Source of the DNA: an uncultured Ruminococcus sp.
GTDB lineage: Bacteria; Bacillota; Clostridia; Oscillospirales; Acutalibacteraceae
Assembly: GCA_902803805.1 (NCBI GenBank)
Contig: CADCRH010000060.1
Span: 1 to 45,290, forward strand
Direction of reading: 5' to 3'
Length of the DNA stretch: 45,290 bases
Shown here one piece after another: positions 41,558 through 45,290 of the stretch. The position numbers were made by a program, and so were the translations under genes. Every line of letters begins with the position of its first letter. Position 1 is the stretch's first letter. Below the pieces are notes generated by a model. That model did not search any database, had not been told where the DNA came from, and worked only from the letters and a program-made list of their open reading frames with translations.

Positions 41558-43711
41558 ATGGACAAATACACAGGGAAGCGACTTGACGGAAGGTATGAAA
41601 TACAAGAGCTTATTGGTGTCGGCGGTATGGCAATGGTGTATAAGGCACACGACACGATCGACGACAAGACCGTAGCGATCAAGATCCTGAAAGACGAGTT
41701 TCTCGGAAACGAGGAGTTTATCAGACGCTTCAAAAACGAATCAAAGGCGATAGCCGTTTTGTCACATCCGAATATCGTGAAAGTCTATGATGTAAGCTTC
41801 GGTGACAGGATCCAATATATCGTAATGGAATATATTGATGGAATTACGCTGAAAGAATATATCAACCATCAGCACGAAATTCCGTGGAAAGAAGCCGTTC
41901 ACTTTACCGTACAGATCTTGCAGGCACTCAAACACGCCCACAGCAAGGGAATTGTACACAGGGATGTCAAGCCTCAGAATATAATGCTGTTGCAGGACGG
42001 CACCATTAAGGTAACGGACTTCGGCATTGCACGTTTCTCTAATACCGAACAGCGTACAATGACGGGCAAAGCGATCGGCTCTGTCCACTATATTGCTCCC
42101 GAACAGGCAAGAGGAGATGTGACAGACGGAAAATCGGATATTTATTCTGTTGGCGTTATGCTTTATGAAATGCTGACAGGTACCCTTCCATTTGAAGCAG
42201 AAAGTGCCGTATCGGTTGCCATAATGCAGCTGCAAAACGATCCTAAGCCGCTTCGTGAGATCAACGACAAGGTTCCCGAAGGTCTGGAGGAGATCACGCT
42301 GAAAGCGATGCGCAAGGATCCGAAGCAAAGATATGCTTCAACAGATGAAATGCTTGACGCAATCGAAATTTTCAGACACAATCCGGCAGTCAAATTCAGC
42401 TATAACTATTTTGTGGATGAAACACCGACAAAGTTTGTGGAGTCCATCAATAAAGTTCCGTCGGCTGCTCCCGAACCGGTTTATGAGGAAGAATATGTTT
42501 CCGATGAAGAGGTTCTTTCTTCGGGACGTTCCAAGACGATCGTAAAATGGCTGACCATTACTGTAGCCGTGATGGTAATTGCTGCACTTATCCTGTTTGT
42601 TACCACAATCGTGCAGAGCGCAATGAGCTCCAATGAAGTGGCAAGCGTCGCTGTTCCCGATTTTGTCGGTCAGAAATACGACGAGATCAAAAAGAACAAA
42701 ACATATAAGTTTAATTTTGAGATCAATGCGAAATACGATGACAGCCAGCCTGTTAATATGGTGCTTTCACAGGATCCGGCGGCAGGCTCCAAACAGATAA
42801 AGGAAAACGCGACCATTAAGCTTACGATCAACAGTACGGAAACAACCACAGAGGTTCCGAAGTTAAAGAATTACACAGAGCAGGAGGCGATTGAAAAGCT
42901 TCAGGCAAAATACTTTAACTATGATGTTCAGCGTGTTACCAGTACCACCGTTGCAAAGGGCACAGTCATTGAGTGTTCTCCGCAGGAGGGAACCAATCAG
43001 GAAGTCGGTACAACGATTACACTGATTGTCAGTGACGGTCCTGTTACCGAACAGGTAACGATTCCCGATGTTGTAGGCGATTCCTACGAGCAGGCACAGG
43101 CAGAACTGGAAGCACAGGGCTTTACCACACAAAAGGCAACGGTAGCAAGCAATAAAGAAGCAGGTGTTGTTATCGGTACAGACCCGCTTGCCGGCAATAT
43201 TGTTACAAAAGGTTATCCGATCACCATTCGTGTCAGCGACGGCAGTAAGATTGTGAAACCCCTGAAACAGAAAATTGATCTCCCCGAGAACGAACACGCA
43301 GAAATTACAGTTACCATTTATGTTGACGGTCAGAAAGTTGACGAGTCAAGAGGTGTTCCGTACAATGGTTTCAGCAAGATCGTAGAACTTGACCCGAAGG
43401 GTGCGGTCAACAACCAAAAGACAGTTATTGTAATGATTGACGGTGTGAAGTACGAAACTTTGGTATTTGACTTCAAGAATCAGACCATATCAAGAACTTA
43501 TATCAATACCGATTATAAGATCAAAGAGGGCGAAGAAAGCGAGGAACCGTCAGAGGAGCCGAGCGAAGAACCATCGGAGGAACCGAGCGAAGAACCATCG
43601 GAGGAACCGAGCGATGAGCCGTCGGATGGCGAATCCGATGAACCGGAAGAACCTGATGAGCCGGACGAGCCGGACGAACCCGAAGAGCCCGAAGAGCCGG
43701 AAGAAGAATGA
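41558..43711 (+). CDS. prkC: PASTA-domain Ser/Thr protein kinase with acidic repeat tail
   Basis: This membrane kinase senses peptidoglycan fragments or lipid II and controls wall growth and spore germination. The 717 residues have a cytoplasmic kinase domain (about 12-270) with GVGGMAMVYKA, VAIK, HRDVKPQNIM, DFG and the activation loop TMTGKAIGSVHYIAPEQA. A juxtamembrane segment, one membrane helix (about 330-350) and three external PASTA domains (about 360-425, 427-492, 495-560) follow. A beta-rich domain (about 565-650) and then a tail of about 60 residues made of EEPS/DEP repeats end the protein. AAAGGAG precedes the ATG. The tail is unusual: highly acidic, Pro-rich and encoded by near-identical 24-bp units. 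Confidence 0.95.
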   Translation: MDKYTGKRLDGRYEIQELIGVGGMAMVYKAHDTIDDKTVAIKILKDEFLGNEEFIRRFKNESKAIAVLSHPNIVKVYDVSFGDRIQYIVMEYIDGITLKEYINHQHEIPWKEAVHFTVQILQALKHAHSKGIVHRDVKPQNIMLLQDGTIKVTDFGIARFSNTEQRTMTGKAIGSVHYIAPEQARGDVTDGKSDIYSVGVMLYEMLTGTLPFEAESAVSVAIMQLQNDPKPLREINDKVPEGLEEITLKAMRKDPKQRYASTDEMLDAIEIFRHNPAVKFSYNYFVDETPTKFVESINKVPSAAPEPVYEEEYVSDEEVLSSGRSKTIVKWLTITVAVMVIAALILFVTTIVQSAMSSNEVASVAVPDFVGQKYDEIKKNKTYKFNFEINAKYDDSQPVNMVLSQDPAAGSKQIKENATIKLTINSTETTTEVPKLKNYTEQEAIEKLQAKYFNYDVQRVTSTTVAKGTVIECSPQEGTNQEVGTTITLIVSDGPVTEQVTIPDVVGDSYEQAQAELEAQGFTTQKATVASNKEAGVVIGTDPLAGNIVTKGYPITIRVSDGSKIVKPLKQKIDLPENEHAEITVTIYVDGQKVDESRGVPYNGFSKIVELDPKGAVNNQKTVIVMIDGVKYETLVFDFKNQTISRTYINTDYKIKEGEESEEPSEEPSEEPSEEPSEEPSEEPSDEPSDGESDEPEEPDEPDEPDEPEEPEEPEEE
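43538..43708 (+). repeat. In-frame tandem repeat encoding the prkC tail
   Basis: SEEP/PSEEP units are followed by DEPDEP and EEPEEP units. Two identical 24-bp units lie side by side at 43562-43585 and 43586-43609, flanked by degenerate 12-bp copies. The array stays in frame up to the stop. Confidence 0.85.
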
Positions 43712-43731
43712 TCTTTCGTTATGGTGAAAAA

Positions 43732-44613
43732 ATGGAAAAATTAACAGGTTTAATTGTTAAGGCAATCAGCGGCTTCTATTATGTTGAAGCCGCTGATACG
43801 CTATATGAATGTAAAGCAAGAGGTGCGTTCCGACGCAAGGGGATCAGCCCTTCTGTGGGGGATAAAGTGGAAATCACCGTACCCGATGACGGTTATGCAT
43901 CGTTGGAAACGATACTTCCCAGAAAGAATTATCTGATACGTCCGCCCCTTGCCAATCTCGACCGGCTGTTTATTGTCGCTTCTGTGGCACAGCCGTCACC
44001 CAGTACACTGATTATCGATAAAATATCGGCGGTAGCAGTCAGTAAGAAAATAGAACCGATCGTGATATTTACCAAAAGTGACCTTGCTGACTGTTCCGAA
44101 TTGGTAGAAGCCTATCGAAAGGCAGGCATACGCTCTTTGGCATACAGTATCAAAACCGCTGAGGGCAGTGACGAAATAATGTCGCTGATCAAAGATCACA
44201 TTTCCGCTTTCACAGGAAATACGGGCGTAGGCAAATCCTCGCTTCTCAATTCGATATTTCCGCAGCTTTCGATAGAAACAGGCGAGATCAGCCGCAAACT
44301 CGGACGGGGAAGACATACCACCCGACACAGTGAGCTGTATAAGGTCGGCGGAGGATATGTTGCCGATACACCGGGATTTTCAACGGTGGATATTGAGCGT
44401 TACGAAGTGATACGCAAGGATGAATTGGAGTACTGTTTCCCCGAATTTGAGGAATATATTCCTCAGTGTCGTTTTACAGGCTGTTCTCATACCTGCGAGA
44501 AAGGCTGTGCGGTCATCAGAGCCGTTGAGGAGGGAAGCATTCCCGTATCACGTCATAACAACTACAAAGCCATTTACGACGAAGTAAAGAACATACCTGA
44601 CTGGCAGAAATAA
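43732..44613 (+). CDS. rsgA: Ribosome small-subunit GTPase RsgA
   Basis: RsgA is a circularly permuted GTPase that checks late 30S assembly. About 293 residues show an N-terminal OB fold (GLIVKAISGFYYVEA). The permuted G order is G4 FTKSD (about 112), G1 GNTGVGKSS (about 162), then G3 DTPGF, followed by the zinc motif CRFTGCSHTCEKGC. The ATG at 43732 gives the family's usual start MEKLTGLIVKAISG; an in-frame ATG at 43708 overlaps the prkC stop and would add eight residues. It is co-directional with prkC. rpe, often next, is absent. Confidence 0.94.
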   Translation: MEKLTGLIVKAISGFYYVEAADTLYECKARGAFRRKGISPSVGDKVEITVPDDGYASLETILPRKNYLIRPPLANLDRLFIVASVAQPSPSTLIIDKISAVAVSKKIEPIVIFTKSDLADCSELVEAYRKAGIRSLAYSIKTAEGSDEIMSLIKDHISAFTGNTGVGKSSLLNSIFPQLSIETGEISRKLGRGRHTTRHSELYKVGGGYVADTPGFSTVDIERYEVIRKDELEYCFPEFEEYIPQCRFTGCSHTCEKGCAVIRAVEEGSIPVSRHNNYKAIYDEVKNIPDWQK

Positions 44614-44639
44614 ACTTTCAAAAACAGAACGAAAAAATG

Positions 44640-44680
44640 AATCGGGGCAGTATCGTAAAAAATTCGATATTGCCCCGATT
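44640..44680. terminator. Strong hairpin between rsgA and thiN without T-tract
   Basis: AATCGGGGCAGTATCG (44640-44655) pairs with CGATATTGCCCCGATT (44665-44680), with one G-U, over a 9-nt loop. TGCAAAAGG follows, so it lacks the U-run of a normal terminator; it may be a processing or mRNA-stabilising stem. Confidence 0.55.
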
Positions 44681-44700
44681 TGCAAAAGGAGAATTGATTG

Positions 44701-45290
44701 ATGAAGCGCTGTATCATTATTGGTTCCTCTCCCGAAACGGATACTGAAACAATTCAAAAAAACATTGGTAAAAATGATTTTGTGGTCTGTGCCGATGGCG
44801 GAAGGATATTTACGGAGAAAATCGGGCTCATCCCCGATATGATCATCGGAGATTTTGATTCCTCACCGTTTCCGAAAGATTTTCAGGGAGAAATCATAAA
44901 GCTGCCGAAAATGAAAGACGATACAGATACAATGTATTGTGTGAAAGAGTGTATCAAACGCGGCTATCATCATTTTACGCTTTTCGGTATGCTCGGCGGC
45001 AGGGAAGATCATACCTATGCGAATCTCTGTACGCTTTTGTATCTCAGCCGCTGCGGCTGTACTGCAAGGCTGGTCGGTGCAGAGCGTGAAATATTGATAA
45101 CAGAGAGCCAAACCAAGATCGATCACCAAAACGGCCTGATGTTTTCTATCTTTCCGTTTGGCTGCGAAAAGTGTGTTGTATCGCTGCACGGATTTTTGTA
45201 TGAACTGGAAAAAGGAACGCTGACAGCGGATTTTCCTTTGGGAGTCAGCAACGAGATCGTTTCTGATAGTGCCATCGTGACTGTACACGA
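44701..45290 (+). CDS. thiN: Thiamine pyrophosphokinase, 3' end cut by the window
   Basis: This enzyme converts thiamine to thiamine diphosphate. The frame is open from the ATG at 44701 to the window end, about 196 codons, so most of a normal 210-residue protein is present. Reading it gives MKRCIIIGSSPE, VVCADGGRIF, MIIGDFDSSPFPKDF, the metal/substrate motif KDDTDTMY, LFGMLGGREDHTYANL and, near the end, FPLGVSNEI, all family hallmarks. GGAGAA (44688-44693) precedes the ATG. Its place after prkC-rsgA is conserved in Firmicutes. Confidence 0.9.
   Translation, partial: MKRCIIIGSSPETDTETIQKNIGKNDFVVCADGGRIFTEKIGLIPDMIIGDFDSSPFPKDFQGEIIKLPKMKDDTDTMYCVKECIKRGYHHFTLFGMLGGREDHTYANLCTLLYLSRCGCTARLVGAEREILITESQTKIDHQNGLMFSIFPFGCEKCVVSLHGFLYELEKGTLTADFPLGVSNEIVSDSAIVTVH

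Noticed and set aside
43467..43727. An Arg/Asn-rich frame overlapping the prkC tail
   Set aside because: It is a shifted-frame reading of the tandem repeat, with no ribosome site.

Overview
The window is a chromosomal segment from a spore-forming, low-to-moderate-GC Gram-positive anaerobe. The best fit is the Ruminococcaceae/Oscillospiraceae (Ruminococcus-like). This is inferred from gene content and order: spoIIE, spoIVB next to spo0A, remA, PASTA kinase with PP2C, a stand-alone rubredoxin, RecD2 and strong AGGAGG-type ribosome sites. No rRNA, tRNA, CRISPR array, transposase or integrase was seen.

Layout. 1-7600 is metabolic: metA, a small acidic ORF, a GH13 amylase and hflX on the minus strand, then the NAD pair nadB-nadC. 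7590-10550 is an accessory patch of small membrane proteins. It includes a divergent regulatory locus: a sigma-region-4-like protein and its small partner face an XRE repressor plus ImmA-type protease, with clear inverted-repeat operators between them. 10580-14527 is a galactofuranose cassette (DUF4422 glycosyltransferase, UDP-galactopyranose mutase, GlfT2-like transferase). 14526-17390 (minus) holds rubredoxin, a small membrane protein and SpoIIE. 17590-23660 holds a radical SAM protein, citrate synthase, a BspA-type leucine-rich-repeat surface protein coupled to an alpha/beta hydrolase, and a CofE-like protein. 23880-29820 (plus) holds recD2-comF, an MreB-family gene, a ComEA-like protein, a 2-hydroxyacid dehydrogenase and a GNAT acetyltransferase. 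29900-32020 (minus) is spoIVB-spo0A.

32160-45290 is a long co-directional housekeeping run: yicC-remA-gmk-rpoZ-priA-def-fmt-rsmB-rlmN-stp-prkC-rsgA-thiN (thiN cut by the window end). It is the Firmicutes order for translation start and end, replication restart and Ser/Thr phospho-signalling. coaBC and rpe are missing from slots they often occupy.

The most unusual structural signal is a dispersed intergenic repeat in seven copies (core about 37-46 bp). Its AT-rich end reads TAATTCATAAT and begins at, or within a few bases of, gene stop codons; in three copies the TAA stop itself is the first triplet of the repeat. Several copies share a second block (consensus near TAATGCAGACGGAAG), so the unit is larger than the AT-rich core. 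The most interesting gene system is the XRE/ImmA versus sigma-like switch, which has no mobile element around it and sits next to a tubby/LURP-like protein and the galactofuranose genes.
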